Below are positions 1 to 8,496 of a DNA stretch of 64,000 nt, piece by piece. Where the stretch lies: NCBI RefSeq assembly GCF_000980885.2, contig NZ_LBDA02000003.1:62001-126000 (forward strand), written 5' to 3'. Under the pieces are notes generated by a model. That model was not told the DNA's origin. It did no database searches and worked only from the letters and a program-made list of their open reading frames with translations. The stretch is from Streptomyces malaysiense. GTDB taxonomy: Bacteria; Actinomycetota; Actinomycetes; Streptomycetales; Streptomycetaceae. Both the position numbers and the translations under genes were made by a program. Every line of letters starts with the position of its first letter. Within the stretch, counting starts at the first letter, position 1.

Positions 1-468
1 CCGGGAGCGGGTGTACTCGCCCAGGTAGGTGATCGTGTCCGTGGCCTCGCCGATCCGGCGCAGCAGCTGCCGGGCCGCGGGCAGCTGGGCCCAGCCGGCC
101 TCGTGCCCGTGGGTGGTGGCCACCAGCCGCCGGGCACCGGCCCGGCGCAGCGCGGGCGCCATCAGCCCGAGCGGTGCCGCGGCCCCGAACCAGACCGAGG
201 TGCAGCCGTGCTCGCGCAGCAGCCCCGCCGCGCGCCGGGTCGCCCCGGGGGTGGGCAGCAGCATGGTCGTACGGTCGCGTACGACGGTGAAGGGCTGTTC
301 GGCGTCGAAGGCGGCCGTCGCCTCGGCGCCCTCCCGGCCGCGCTTCCAGGTGGAGGCGTAGACGACCAGCCGGTCGGGGTCCAGGCGCAGCGCCATGTTG
401 TGCAGGAATGCCTGGATGCCGCCCGGCCGGGGCGGGAAGTCGTTGGTCACGATCAGGGTCTTGTGCAT
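1..468 (-). CDS. pimB: GT4 glycosyltransferase, PimB-type mannosyltransferase (C-terminus cut off)
   Basis: Only the N-terminal 156 codons are inside the window; the rest runs off the left edge. The start is the ATG at 468. The N-terminus MHKTLIVTNDFPPRPGGIQ is the Rossmann entry strand and glycine loop of GT4 (GT-B fold) glycosyltransferases, and the later THGHE stretch also fits the family. Family knowledge: the mycobacterial neighbour of this same gene order is the GDP-mannose-dependent phosphatidylinositol monomannoside mannosyltransferase PimB', acting at the inner face of the membrane. The divergent GT87 gene at 600 agrees with a role in envelope mannosylation. The acceptor is inferred from synteny; another GT4 sugar transferase is possible. 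Confidence 0.8.
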   Translation of the reverse strand, partial: MHKTLIVTNDFPPRPGGIQAFLHNMALRLDPDRLVVYASTWKRGREGAEATAAFDAEQPFTVVRDRTTMLLPTPGATRRAAGLLREHGCTSVWFGAAAPLGLMAPALRRAGARRLVATTHGHEAGWAQLPAARQLLRRIGEATDTITYLGEYTRSR

Positions 469-599
469 CGCCGCCGACCCTACCGAACCGGCCGTCCGGC
501 ACCGGGCGGCGGCCGGTGCGTTGGCACGGCCCGGGGCGCTCGGGACATCATGGTCCCCCGGCACGGGACTCGGACCGCAATCGAACGGCAGGGGAACAC

Positions 600-1829
600 G
601 TGGAGACCAAGGACGCCCGGCGGTCGCCGGCGTACCTGCTCGCGACCTGGTGCGTCACCCGTGCGGTGCTGCTGCTCTTCGTCCTCGGGGTGTACGTCTT
701 CCCCGGTCCCGACGTCACCACGGACGTCTCGGTGATCTACCACAACTGGTACCAGGTGCTGCACCAGGGCACGTTCCCGCTGGACGACGTCACCTGGCAG
801 TACCCGCCGGCCGCGGCGCTGGCGATCCTCGCGCCCGACCTGCTGCCCTTCCTCTCCTACCCGCACGCCTTCTTCGCGCTGGCGTTCCTCGCCGACCTGG
901 TGGTCCTGGCGCTGCTGCTGCGGTCGGCCCGGCGGCCCGGCCGGTCGCGGCGCGGGGCCTGGGTGTGGGTGGCCGGCGTACCGCTGCTCGGGCCGACGGT
1001 GTACGCGCGCTACGACGTGATGGTGACCGCGGTGGCCGTGGCGGCGCTGCTCGCGGGGGCACGGCATCCCCGGGTGATGGGGGCGCTGACGGCCTTCGGG
1101 GCGCTGCTGAAGGTGTGGCCGGCGCTGCTGCTGGCCGGTGCGGTGCGGCGCCGGGCGTGGGTGTCGGCGGCGGTGACCGGGGTGGCGCTCGCGGCGGCGT
1201 TCGCGGTGTGGATGCCGGGCGCGTTCGCCTTCCTGACCTTCCAGCGGGAGCGGGGCACGGAGGTGGAGTCGCTGGGCGCCCTGGTCTTCCACGTGGCCCG
1301 GCACTTCGGCTGGAGCGGGCAGGTGCTGCTGAACTACGGCTCGATCGAGTTCCTGGGCCCGTACGTGCCCGAGGTGAGCGCGGCGGCGCTGGCCCTGACG
1401 GCGGGCGCGTTCGGCTGGCTGCTGCTGTGGCGCCTCAGGGCCCGCCGCTTCCCGCCGCCCACCCTGACGGACGCGGCGCTGACCGCCGTGCTCCTCTTCA
1501 CCACCACCAGCCGCGTGATCAGCCCCCAGTACCTGGTCTGGCTGATCGGCCTGGCCGCCGTCTGCCTGACCCACCGCGCCTCCCGGATGACCGCCCCCGC
1601 GCTCCTGGTCCTGGCGGCCTCCTTCCTGACCGTCCTGGAATTCCCCGTCGGCTTCGTCCACGTGGTCACCAGCGACTGGTACGGAATCACCCTCCTGCTC
1701 CTGCGCAACGCCCTGCTGGCCGCCGCGACCCTGCTCGCGGCCCACCACCTGTGGCGCACCACGGCCTCCCCCACGCCGACCCCTCTCCAGCCCCTCCCCA
1801 CCACCACGGAAACCCCGGTCTCCCCCTGA
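600..1829 (+). CDS. GT87 (DUF2029) polyprenyl-phosphate mannosyltransferase-like membrane protein
   Basis: A 409-residue polytopic membrane protein. I chose GTG 600 (VETKDARR) because an AGGGGA ribosome site lies just upstream and the longer in-frame extension overlaps the divergent gene's promoter. Many Leu/Val/Ala-rich membrane segments span the whole length. Family knowledge: DUF2029/GT87 enzymes are GT-C fold transferases using polyprenyl-phosphate-mannose on the outer face of the membrane, with an Asp near the first loop; PDVTTD at about residues 40-45 could be that site. The gene is divergent from the PimB-like gene across about 130 bp, which supports a role in phosphoinositol mannoside or glycoprotein mannosylation. 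The substrate is not known from sequence. Confidence 0.8.
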   Translation: METKDARRSPAYLLATWCVTRAVLLLFVLGVYVFPGPDVTTDVSVIYHNWYQVLHQGTFPLDDVTWQYPPAAALAILAPDLLPFLSYPHAFFALAFLADLVVLALLLRSARRPGRSRRGAWVWVAGVPLLGPTVYARYDVMVTAVAVAALLAGARHPRVMGALTAFGALLKVWPALLLAGAVRRRAWVSAAVTGVALAAAFAVWMPGAFAFLTFQRERGTEVESLGALVFHVARHFGWSGQVLLNYGSIEFLGPYVPEVSAAALALTAGAFGWLLLWRLRARRFPPPTLTDAALTAVLLFTTTSRVISPQYLVWLIGLAAVCLTHRASRMTAPALLVLAASFLTVLEFPVGFVHVVTSDWYGITLLLLRNALLAAATLLAAHHLWRTTASPTPTPLQPLPTTTETPVSP

Positions 1830-1840
1830 GCCGCGTGCGC

Positions 1841-3031
1841 TCAGCCCAGCTCCGTCCTGACGTACTTCTGCCAGCGGGCGGTGAAGGTGGCCGGGGTCAG
1901 GCCGAGGATGTCGTGCAGGGCGGTCTCGACGGCGCCGGGGCGGGTGGTGTGGGTGCCGACGGCGCGGTAGAAGGCGGTGAGGCGGGCCGGGCTCCACTGG
2001 TCGGCGATCATGCGGCAGGCCAGCCAGCCGCTCTCGTAGGCGCGGGCCAGTGCGGTGGGGTCGCTGGTGAAGCCGAAGTCCTTGTCGGCGGGGAGCGCGG
2101 TGGGTACCCGGCCGTCGCCGACGGCGCGGGCCAGCTCCGGGGCGGCCTGCGCCGGGGTGCGGTCGGTGCCCAGGTAGCCGATCCAGTCGGCGTAGCCCTC
2201 GGAGAGCCACAGGGGGGTGGCCGCGGTGGTACGGGTGCGGGTGGCGACGTGGGTGGTCTCGTGGGTGAGGACGACCTGTCTGCCCATCGTGCCGAGGACC
2301 GCGTACGCGTCCGGGTTGATCACCACCCGGTCGGCCGGCGTCCGCCCCGCGCCGCCCGCCTCTCCGGTGGTCACGGCGGCGATCCCCCGGTAGTTCGCGG
2401 CGGGCGAGCCGAGCAGGCCCGCCATGCCCGTCAGGGACGCGGGGACCAGGACGACCACCCGGCGCGTCCAGTCGGTGCCCCACTCCTCGGACACCGCCGG
2501 TACCGCCCGGTCGGCCATCCGGGCGTACGCGCGCAGCTTCGCCACCGGCTGCCCGGTGCCCAGCACCAGGCTGTGCGCGCCGGGTACGGCGGTCACCGCG
2601 CCCTGGTCCCACAGCTGCTGCCCGGACTTCCCGGCCGGCCGGTCGGCGGTGACGTACCAGGTGCCGGAGGCGGTGCGGGCCAGGGTGAGGGTGCGCCGGG
2701 TGTCGACGGGGGCCTGGTCGTACCCGGCGACCCGGTAGGCGAGGTCGGCGTCCGCGGTGGCCCCCGCCGCGGTGCGCCGCAAGGTGGTGATCCGGTAGTC
2801 CCAGGAGGCCAGCGGCAGGGCGCGCAGCCTGGTGTACTCGGCGCTCGCGCCCGTCGCGCCGTACGCCTGCGCGTCATGCCGCAGCAGCGCCGCCGAGCGC
2901 AGGTCGAGGAGGTGCTGCACCTCGCCCTTCGCGGAGTCGGCCGCCGTCCGCCCGGCGCATCCGGCCAGGGGCAGCAGCAGGCACAGGGCCAGCGCCCCGA
3001 CGCTTCTCACCCGCCTGCCACCGGCCATCAC
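1841..3031 (-). CDS. Secreted lipoprotein with gluzincin (HExxH) peptidase-like domain
   Basis: 396 residues. The N-terminus is a lipoprotein signal peptide with lipobox LAGC at about residues 22-25, so the mature protein is probably tethered outside the membrane. A zinc-peptidase signature HETTH is followed about 20 residues later by LSEGYADW, whose Glu would be the third zinc ligand; this is the arrangement of peptidase MA-like gluzincins. The N-terminal half looks like an NTF2-like fold (inference). The start is GTG 3031 or ATG 3028; no clear ribosome site is visible. The gene sits 27 bp downstream of the NlpC/P60 gene on the same strand, so co-transcription and a role in envelope turnover are plausible. 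The substrate is unknown. Confidence 0.78.
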   Translation of the reverse strand: MMAGGRRVRSVGALALCLLLPLAGCAGRTAADSAKGEVQHLLDLRSAALLRHDAQAYGATGASAEYTRLRALPLASWDYRITTLRRTAAGATADADLAYRVAGYDQAPVDTRRTLTLARTASGTWYVTADRPAGKSGQQLWDQGAVTAVPGAHSLVLGTGQPVAKLRAYARMADRAVPAVSEEWGTDWTRRVVVLVPASLTGMAGLLGSPAANYRGIAAVTTGEAGGAGRTPADRVVINPDAYAVLGTMGRQVVLTHETTHVATRTRTTAATPLWLSEGYADWIGYLGTDRTPAQAAPELARAVGDGRVPTALPADKDFGFTSDPTALARAYESGWLACRMIADQWSPARLTAFYRAVGTHTTRPGAVETALHDILGLTPATFTARWQKYVRTELG

Positions 3032-3058
3032 ACGATCGTACGGCGCGCCGCCGGGGCG

Positions 3059-4120
3059 TCAGGGCCGGGTCACCGAGGAGACCGGCATCATCCCCACCGG
3101 GTCGTAGCGCACCGCCGCTCCCGGATGGGGCGCGTGGATGACCTGGCCGTGGCCGACGTACATCGCCACATGGCTGGCGTCGGAGCGGTAGATCACCAGG
3201 TCGCCGGGGCGGGCCTGGGAGAGCGGGACGCGCCGCCCCGCGAACCGCTGCTCCTGGGAGGTGCGGGGCAGCTGGATGCCGGCGTGCGCGTACGACCACT
3301 GCATCAGGCCCGAGCAGTCGAAGCCGGCGGGCCCGTTGGCGCCCCACACATAAGGGCGGCCGAGCGCGGAGCGGGCGGCGGCCAGGGCCGCGGCGGCACG
3401 CACGCCGGGGGCGCCGGCCACGCCGGGCAGACCGGACAGACCGGGCAGGCCGAGCCGGTCGGGGCCGGCCGAGCGGGAGGACCGTTCGTAGGCGGCGCGG
3501 TCGGACGCGGACAGCGAGTTCAGCAGCTGCCGGGCCCGCGCGAGTTTGTCCTCCACCGCCCGCTTGTGCGCGGCGACCGCCCGGCGGCTGCGGTCCAGCG
3601 CGTCGAGCTCGTCGGCCGCCTCCGCCCGCTCCTGGTCCAGCTCGCGCAGTGCGGAGCGCAACTCCCGCAGCCGGCCCGCCTCCTGGGCGCTGATCCGGTC
3701 GAGGGTGGCCGCCTTGTCGAGGTAGTCGTCCGGGTCGTCGGAGAACAGCAGCGCGACGGCCGGGTCGATGCCGCCCGAGCGGTACTGCGCCCCGGCCAGC
3801 GAACCCAGCTCCTCGCGCAGCGTGTTGACGTCCTGCTGGCGGCGGGCGACGCGGTCCTGGGCGTAGCGGACCTCGCGGCGCAGCGCGTCGGTGCGCTCCT
3901 GGGCCCGGTCGTAGGCCTGGGTCGCCTGCTCGGCCTGCGTGTAGAGCCGGTCCACCTCGGCGCGGGCGTCGGGATGCGGCGCGGCCTGCGCCGGTACCGC
4001 TCCGAGGGCCGCGACGGCGGCCGACAGGGCGCACAGGGCTGCGGCACCCCGGTCGAACCGGTCGAATCCGGCCGGTACGCGGCGCTGACCGGACGGTGCA
4101 AGGCGACGATGGGACCCCAC
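3059..4120 (-). CDS. NlpC/P60 family cell-wall peptidase with coiled-coil N-terminus
   Basis: 353 residues from GTG 4120, chosen because the paralogue next door starts with the matching SHRR and a GGAAGGGG ribosome site precedes it. A signal peptide ends near AQA. A long coiled-coil region (about residues 45-200) leads to a C-terminal NlpC/P60 domain with the catalytic Cys in FDCSGL and the catalytic His in ASHVAMYVG. Family knowledge: such RipA/RipC-like proteins cleave peptide stems of peptidoglycan, and the coiled coil regulates or docks them. It looks like a tandem duplicate of the gene at 4363-5397. The Streptomyces substrate bond is not evident. Confidence 0.88.
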   Translation of the reverse strand: MGSHRRLAPSGQRRVPAGFDRFDRGAAALCALSAAVAALGAVPAQAAPHPDARAEVDRLYTQAEQATQAYDRAQERTDALRREVRYAQDRVARRQQDVNTLREELGSLAGAQYRSGGIDPAVALLFSDDPDDYLDKAATLDRISAQEAGRLRELRSALRELDQERAEAADELDALDRSRRAVAAHKRAVEDKLARARQLLNSLSASDRAAYERSSRSAGPDRLGLPGLSGLPGVAGAPGVRAAAALAAARSALGRPYVWGANGPAGFDCSGLMQWSYAHAGIQLPRTSQEQRFAGRRVPLSQARPGDLVIYRSDASHVAMYVGHGQVIHAPHPGAAVRYDPVGMMPVSSVTRP

Positions 4121-4264
4121 GGGCTGCCGAACCCCTTCCACTGGCTGACACGGACGGCGTTCCCCGGCGCCTGGGGACGGGGAGGCCCCGGCGTCGGGGA
4201 AACGCGGCAGACAGTAGCCGTGCGGAAGGGCCGCGGCCAAAGACCGCGACGGCGACAAAGAGTG

Positions 4265-4300
4265 ACGCCCCGACGCTGACGCAGGTCACCGGCGGGGCGT
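4265..4300 (-). terminator. Possible hairpin terminator after the second NlpC/P60 gene
   Basis: Arms ACGCCCC (4265-4271) and GGGGCGT (4294-4300) can pair across a 22-nt loop, downstream of the stop codon at 4363 on the minus strand. A 14-bp palindrome CGCCCGATCGGGCG lies at 4326-4339 in the same gap. Either could terminate transcription or serve the next gene's promoter. No U-tract is present. Confidence 0.3.
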
Positions 4301-4362
4301 GGAGTCAGTTCGCGTCCCGTGGATTCGCCCGATCGGGCGCCCTCCCCGGGAGCGTCGGGGGT

Positions 4363-5397
4363 TTAGACCCGGACGCCGAACTGGAACGGCATGTCGGACA
4401 TCGCCTCATAGCGCACCACCGCACCGGTGTGCGGCGCGTGCAGCACCTGGCCGTTGCCCGCGTACAGACCGACGTGGTGGATGTCGCCGTAGAAGAACAC
4501 CAGGTCGCCGACCTTGAGCTGGCTCTGGCTGTAGATCCGGGTGCCTATGTTGGCCTGCTGCTCGGAGGTGCGCGGGATGGAGACGCCGGCCTGCGCGTAG
4601 GCGTAGGAGGTCAGACCCGAGCAGTCGAAGGAGGAGGGGCCGGTGGCGCCGTAGACGTACGGCTTGCCGAGCTGGCCCTGGGCGGCGGCGAAGGCGGCCG
4701 CGGCCCTGCCGGAGGCGGGCGGGGCGTCGCCGAGGTTCACCCGCTCGCTGGAGGAGCGGTCGGCACGCTGCTGCTGGGCGGCGAGGTCGGCCTTCTCCTT
4801 GGCGGTGAGGCTGTTGAGGATCTTCTGGGCGGCGGCCAGCTTGCCCTGGACTTCCTTCTTCTTGTTGCCCAGTTCGGTGCGGGTGTCCGCGAGGTCCTTG
4901 AGCTTCTCGGTGGCCTCGGAGCGCTCCTGGGCGAGCTCGCGCTGCTTGCTCTGGATCTTGCGCAGCGCGTCGACCTGCTGGCTGCTGAGCTGGTCGAGGG
5001 TGGACGCCTTGTCGAGGAAGTCGTCCGGGTTGGAGGAGAGGAAGAGCTGGACCGAGGGGTCGATACCGCCGGAACGGTACTGCGCCGTGGCCAGCGAACC
5101 CAGGCCGTCGCGCAGCTTGTTGAGGTCTTCCTGACCCCGCGCGACGTTGTCCTGGATCGTGGAGATCTCCTTCTGGAGCTTCTGCTGCTTCTCCTTGGCC
5201 CCGTCGTACTTCTCGGTGGCCTGCTCGGCCTGCTCGTACAGCTTGTCGACCTTGGACTTGACCTGGTCCTTGCTGAGCTTCTCGCTCGGCGCGGCGTTCG
5301 CGGCGTTCGCGCTGAGCACGACGGCGGCGGCTGCTGCGGTGGTCAGCACGGTCACGCGTGCACGGCTCTGCTGCTTGGGTCGACGGTGGGACGCCAC
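4363..5397 (-). CDS. NlpC/P60 family cell-wall peptidase with coiled-coil N-terminus
   Basis: 344 residues from GTG 5397, preceded by AAGGAG about 10 nt upstream. The Sec signal peptide contains an Ala/Val core and ends near NAANA. A long Lys/Glu/Gln-rich coiled coil follows (about residues 40-200), then an NlpC/P60 domain with FDCSGL and IHHVGLYAG supplying the catalytic Cys and His. The mature N-terminal region is richer in Lys and Ser than its paralogue at 3059-4120, which is Arg-rich. The stop codon lies inside an imperfect hairpin. It should be a secreted peptidoglycan endopeptidase used in growth or sporulation (family inference). A 211-bp gap upstream holds its promoter; no known riboswitch was recognised there. 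Confidence 0.9.
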   Translation of the reverse strand: MASHRRPKQQSRARVTVLTTAAAAAVVLSANAANAAPSEKLSKDQVKSKVDKLYEQAEQATEKYDGAKEKQQKLQKEISTIQDNVARGQEDLNKLRDGLGSLATAQYRSGGIDPSVQLFLSSNPDDFLDKASTLDQLSSQQVDALRKIQSKQRELAQERSEATEKLKDLADTRTELGNKKKEVQGKLAAAQKILNSLTAKEKADLAAQQQRADRSSSERVNLGDAPPASGRAAAAFAAAQGQLGKPYVYGATGPSSFDCSGLTSYAYAQAGVSIPRTSEQQANIGTRIYSQSQLKVGDLVFFYGDIHHVGLYAGNGQVLHAPHTGAVVRYEAMSDMPFQFGVRV

Positions 5398-5608
5398 GGA
5401 GGACGAACTCCTTCTTGTGAGTGTTCACCCGTTCGGAGGTTCGAGGCCCGACCCTAGTGACCATGTTGTGATCATTCAAATCCTCACGGCAAAAATTCCC
5501 GTCACGCAATGCATTCTTTGCACACAATCCACGAGCAGTGATGGCCGATTGACCCTACGTCGTGTGACAGGGCGCCCAATTCGGGCATTCGATGCGCTTG
5601 TTGGGCCT

Positions 5609-6952
5609 TCAGGACAGTCGCTTCAGAAGTACCGCAGAGGCCACGGGACGGGCACCCGCCCGCGCCACGCCGTCGGCCACCTCGCGGTCGGTGGAGGCGA
5701 CGATGACCGGCCGGCCCGGCGGCTCCGCGCGGACCAGCTGGCGGATCAGCTCGTCGGCCGTGACGCCCGGCTTGGAGAACAGCACCCGCACCCCGCGCGG
5801 CGGCGCGAGCAGCACCGGCGCGGCCAACTCGGCGCCGTCGAAGACGCAGGTCACCTCGGCGCCGGTCTGCGCGGCGAGCGCGGACAACTGGCCCAGCAGC
5901 CGCAGCCGCTGCTTCTCCAACGGCATCTGCGGATAACCGGTCTTGGTCACGTTGTAGCCGTCGACGACCAGATGCGCCTGCGGCAGCGCGAGCAACTGGT
6001 CGAGAATCGCCGGGTCGTGCTCGGACAGAGCGCGCGCCGCGATGTCCTTCGGCGTCATCCGGCCCGGCTCCACCGCGTCGACGGTCTCCGCCGGGCGCAC
6101 GGACACCGGCGGCAGCGCCAGCTCGCGCCGCAGGCCCTGGGTGGCGTCCAGGAGGGTGTCGAGGAGTAGCCGTACCCGCATGTCTTCCACGCTGCGCCCC
6201 TCGCGGGCGGCCTTGCGGGTGGCCTCCAGGGCCGCCTCCGCCTCGCCGAGCCGCGCCTTGAGCCGCCGGGACTCGCTCTCCGCGGCCGACACCCGGGTGC
6301 CCGCCTCGGCGCGCACGGCGTCCATCTCGCCCTGCGCCTTGCGCAGGGCGGCCTCGCCCCGGCGCACATCGCTCTGCGCCGAGCGCAGCTTGCGGTTCAG
6401 CGACTCCAGGTCGCGCTTCGCCGACTCCAGCTCCGCGCGCAGCCGTTCGGTCTCGGCTCTGGTGTGCTCGCGGGCGCGGTCCAGTTCGGCGCGCAGCCGC
6501 TCCAGTTCGGCGCGGCTCTCCTCGTCGGCCCGCTCGGCGTCGGCCCGCTGGGCCTCCTCGCCGGCCGCGGTGACCAGCTTCACCCAGCCCGCCGGGCGCA
6601 GCACATAGGCGGCCGCAGCCACGTCGAGCGGGTCGACGGCCGCGGGCGCGGAGCCGGCCTCCAGGGCGCCGGCCAGCTCCGGCTGCGCGGCGCGGAACTT
6701 CTCGCCGATCCGCTGCCGGAACAACGTGTCGGTCTCCAGCGCCGCGGCCATCGCGTTCCCGGCGAACTTCGCGCGGCGATTCGGGGCGAAACGGGCGTAC
6801 TGCCGCAGCTGTGCGGGCAGTTCGGCCACGGTCAGCTTGCCGAAGCACTCCGAGACGATCGCGACGACCCTGCGGCGCACCCCGTCGGGCAGCGGACGGT
6901 CAAGCACCTCAGCGGTGCCGTCGCCCGGCCCCCCGCCTGCGCTCTCCACCAT
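5609..6952 (-). CDS. NYN (YacP-like) domain protein with central coiled coil
   Basis: 447 residues from ATG 6952. The N-terminal 110 residues form an unrecognised helical region. About residues 115-250 are a strongly charged coiled coil. The C-terminal part starts with LVVDGYNVTKTGYP and contains VTCVFDG and IVASTDREV, the acidic motifs of NYN/PIN-like nucleases of the YacP (Rae1) type. Family knowledge: such domains cleave RNA, and YacP/Rae1 acts on mRNA at the ribosome. A nuclease role with the coiled coil as an oligomerisation or docking arm is an inference. The gene is monocistronic or loosely linked to the zinc-ribbon gene upstream (52-bp gap). Confidence 0.8.
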   Translation of the reverse strand: MVESAGGGPGDGTAEVLDRPLPDGVRRRVVAIVSECFGKLTVAELPAQLRQYARFAPNRRAKFAGNAMAAALETDTLFRQRIGEKFRAAQPELAGALEAGSAPAAVDPLDVAAAAYVLRPAGWVKLVTAAGEEAQRADAERADEESRAELERLRAELDRAREHTRAETERLRAELESAKRDLESLNRKLRSAQSDVRRGEAALRKAQGEMDAVRAEAGTRVSAAESESRRLKARLGEAEAALEATRKAAREGRSVEDMRVRLLLDTLLDATQGLRRELALPPVSVRPAETVDAVEPGRMTPKDIAARALSEHDPAILDQLLALPQAHLVVDGYNVTKTGYPQMPLEKQRLRLLGQLSALAAQTGAEVTCVFDGAELAAPVLLAPPRGVRVLFSKPGVTADELIRQLVRAEPPGRPVIVASTDREVADGVARAGARPVASAVLLKRLS

Positions 6953-7004
6953 CCGTCACACCCCACTACCTTGCCGAAGAAATGCCTCTTCGGGCCCGGC
7001 CCCC

Positions 7005-7244
7005 TCAGGAGCCGGTGCCCGGCCTGTCCACGAGTTCCACCTGGTCCACCGCGTTGCACCAGCGGCAGCGCACCGATTCGATGGTCTCACTGACCACCTG
7101 GCGCTCCTCCACCGTCGGCTCGCCCGCGAGGTCGAGGTGGACATACTCCACGACCTTCGAGGAGCGCGTGACGTCGAAGCGGGTGAGGTTGCCGCACAGG
7201 GTGCAGCGCCATCGCGTCGTGGCGGTCGGCTGGGGAACCGTCAT
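7005..7244 (-). CDS. Small zinc-ribbon protein
   Basis: 79 residues from ATG 7244, with an AAGGG ribosome site a few bases upstream. Two CxxC pairs (C14/C17 in RCTLCGN and C60/C63 in RCRWCN) could hold one zinc. The segment between them is a short beta-rich stretch. The function is unknown. It lies 52 bp upstream of the NYN-domain gene on the same strand, so the two may be co-transcribed, which would fit a nucleic-acid role; that is inference only. Confidence 0.75.
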   Translation of the reverse strand: MTVPQPTATTRWRCTLCGNLTRFDVTRSSKVVEYVHLDLAGEPTVEERQVVSETIESVRCRWCNAVDQVELVDRPGTGS

Positions 7245-7392
7245 CGTGCCCTTCCCGGGTCGGTCGGACCACGCCGGCGGGCCGACGGGTGTGGCTCGTA
7301 ACCCTACGGCCTGGCGGCCTCTCGCCGCCCGTCCATCCGAGGCGGCGAGGCGGTCTGTCGGCTTGCGTCCGGTTACGTCATGCTCTGTGTTC

Positions 7393-8178
7393 ATGATCAG
7401 CGAGTGGAGTGCGGCGGCCGGCAGGACCTTCAGGACACTCCGGGACGCGCCGATGACGTACGGCCTGATCGCCCTGTGCTGTCTGATCTTCGTATTGGGC
7501 CCCGCCTCCGGGATCGTCCCCGGGTACGGCACCGGATACGTGCTCCAGGACGCGCAGCGGGTGTACTTCCGGACCTGGGGGGTGGTCCCGGCCGAGCTGT
7601 TCGCCGCGCCCCGGGCGCACGCGCTGACCCCGGTCACGGCGCTGTTCGTGCACGGGAACTGGGTGCATCTGCTCGGCAACATGCTCTTCCTCCTCGTCTT
7701 CGGCGTGCTGACCGAGGAGCGGATGGGCCGGGTGGAGTTCACTCTCTTCTACATCGGCTGCGGCTATCTGGCACTGCTGGGGTACGCCGTCGCCAACGAC
7801 ACCTCCGAACAGTCGCTGGTGGGCGCGTCGGGGGCGATCTCGGCGGTGCTCGGGGCGTTTCTCTTCCTGTTCCCTCGGGCCCGTGTCACCAGTCTCCTGC
7901 CGTTCCTCTTCTTCCTGCCGCTGCGCTTTCCCGCGTGGGTCGTGCTGCCGTTCTGGGTCACGCTCCAGTGGCTGGCGGCGGGACGCTCGGCACAGGGGCC
8001 GGGGGTGGCCTACCTGGCGCACCTGGTGGGGTTCGGTACCGGGTTCGTCTACGCCTGGGTGCGCTACGGCAGGTGGAGGGGCCCGAGGGGCGGCCTCGCG
8101 AGGGCGGTGGCGGGAGACGGGCGGGCTAGAGTGAAATGCGCACCCGAACCGGCCCCCGAGGGAGAGAACCAGCCGTGA
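7393..8178 (+). CDS. Rhomboid family intramembrane serine protease
   Basis: 261 residues from ATG 7393 (GTG 7387 is an alternative). The core has the rhomboid hallmarks: HGNWVHLLGN in the second helix (HxxxN), the nucleophile Ser146 in GASG, and the partner His210 in AHLVGFGTG. About six membrane helices fit the basic bacterial rhomboid form. It should cut membrane-protein segments within the bilayer; the substrate cannot be told. Its stop overlaps the start of the Lrp-type gene by 4 bp (GTGA), so the two are translationally coupled. It is divergent from the zinc-ribbon gene. Confidence 0.9.
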   Translation: MISEWSAAAGRTFRTLRDAPMTYGLIALCCLIFVLGPASGIVPGYGTGYVLQDAQRVYFRTWGVVPAELFAAPRAHALTPVTALFVHGNWVHLLGNMLFLLVFGVLTEERMGRVEFTLFYIGCGYLALLGYAVANDTSEQSLVGASGAISAVLGAFLFLFPRARVTSLLPFLFFLPLRFPAWVVLPFWVTLQWLAAGRSAQGPGVAYLAHLVGFGTGFVYAWVRYGRWRGPRGGLARAVAGDGRARVKCAPEPAPEGENQP

Positions 8179-8456
8179 TCACCGCGATCGTCCTCATCAA
8201 GACCAGCGTGGACCGGATTCCCGAGATCGCCGAGCAGATCGCCTCGCTGGAGTCGGTGAGCGAGGTCTTCTCCGTCACCGGTACGTACGACCTGATCGCC
8301 ATGGTGCGGGTGCGGGAGCACGAGGATCTGGCCGATGTGATCCCGGGCCGGATCAGCAGGATCCCGGGCGTCGAGGCGACGGACACGCACGTCGCGTTCC
8401 GCACGTACTCGCAGCACGACCTGGAGGCGGCGTTCGCGATCGGCCTGGACTCCTGA
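8175..8456 (+). CDS. Lrp/AsnC ligand-binding (RAM) domain protein without HTH
   Basis: 93 residues from GTG 8175 with ribosome site GGGAGAG; a longer in-frame start at 8136 is less likely. It contains only the C-terminal alpha-beta RAM/AsnC ligand-binding domain (TAIVLIKTSVDRIPEIA through SVTGTYDLIAMV) and no DNA-binding helix-turn-helix. Family knowledge: stand-alone RAM proteins form rings that bind amino acids and can modulate Lrp-type regulators. Translational coupling to the rhomboid gene is clear; a functional link to it, or to the sulfur gene downstream on the opposite strand, is speculation. Confidence 0.85.
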   Translation: MITAIVLIKTSVDRIPEIAEQIASLESVSEVFSVTGTYDLIAMVRVREHEDLADVIPGRISRIPGVEATDTHVAFRTYSQHDLEAAFAIGLDS

Positions 8457-8496
8457 CCGTCCGCCGAAAGGCCGCCCCACCGGCCGTCGCCGCCCG

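Noticed and set aside
395..4279. Very long open frame of 1294 codons across several genes
   Set aside because: It crosses genes on both strands and has the Arg/Gly/Ala/Pro-rich composition of a shadow frame in GC-rich DNA.
5418..5445. GTTCACC-like units suggesting a PhoP box near the NlpC/P60 start
   Set aside because: The units are spaced about 8 bp apart instead of 11 and only the first fits the consensus.
5398..5608. Possible ydaO (c-di-AMP) riboswitch upstream of the NlpC/P60 gene
   Set aside because: Such elements precede some wall-hydrolase genes in Streptomyces, but the GC-rich core blocks are not present here; only an AATGCATT palindrome and A/T-rich promoter-like sequence are seen.
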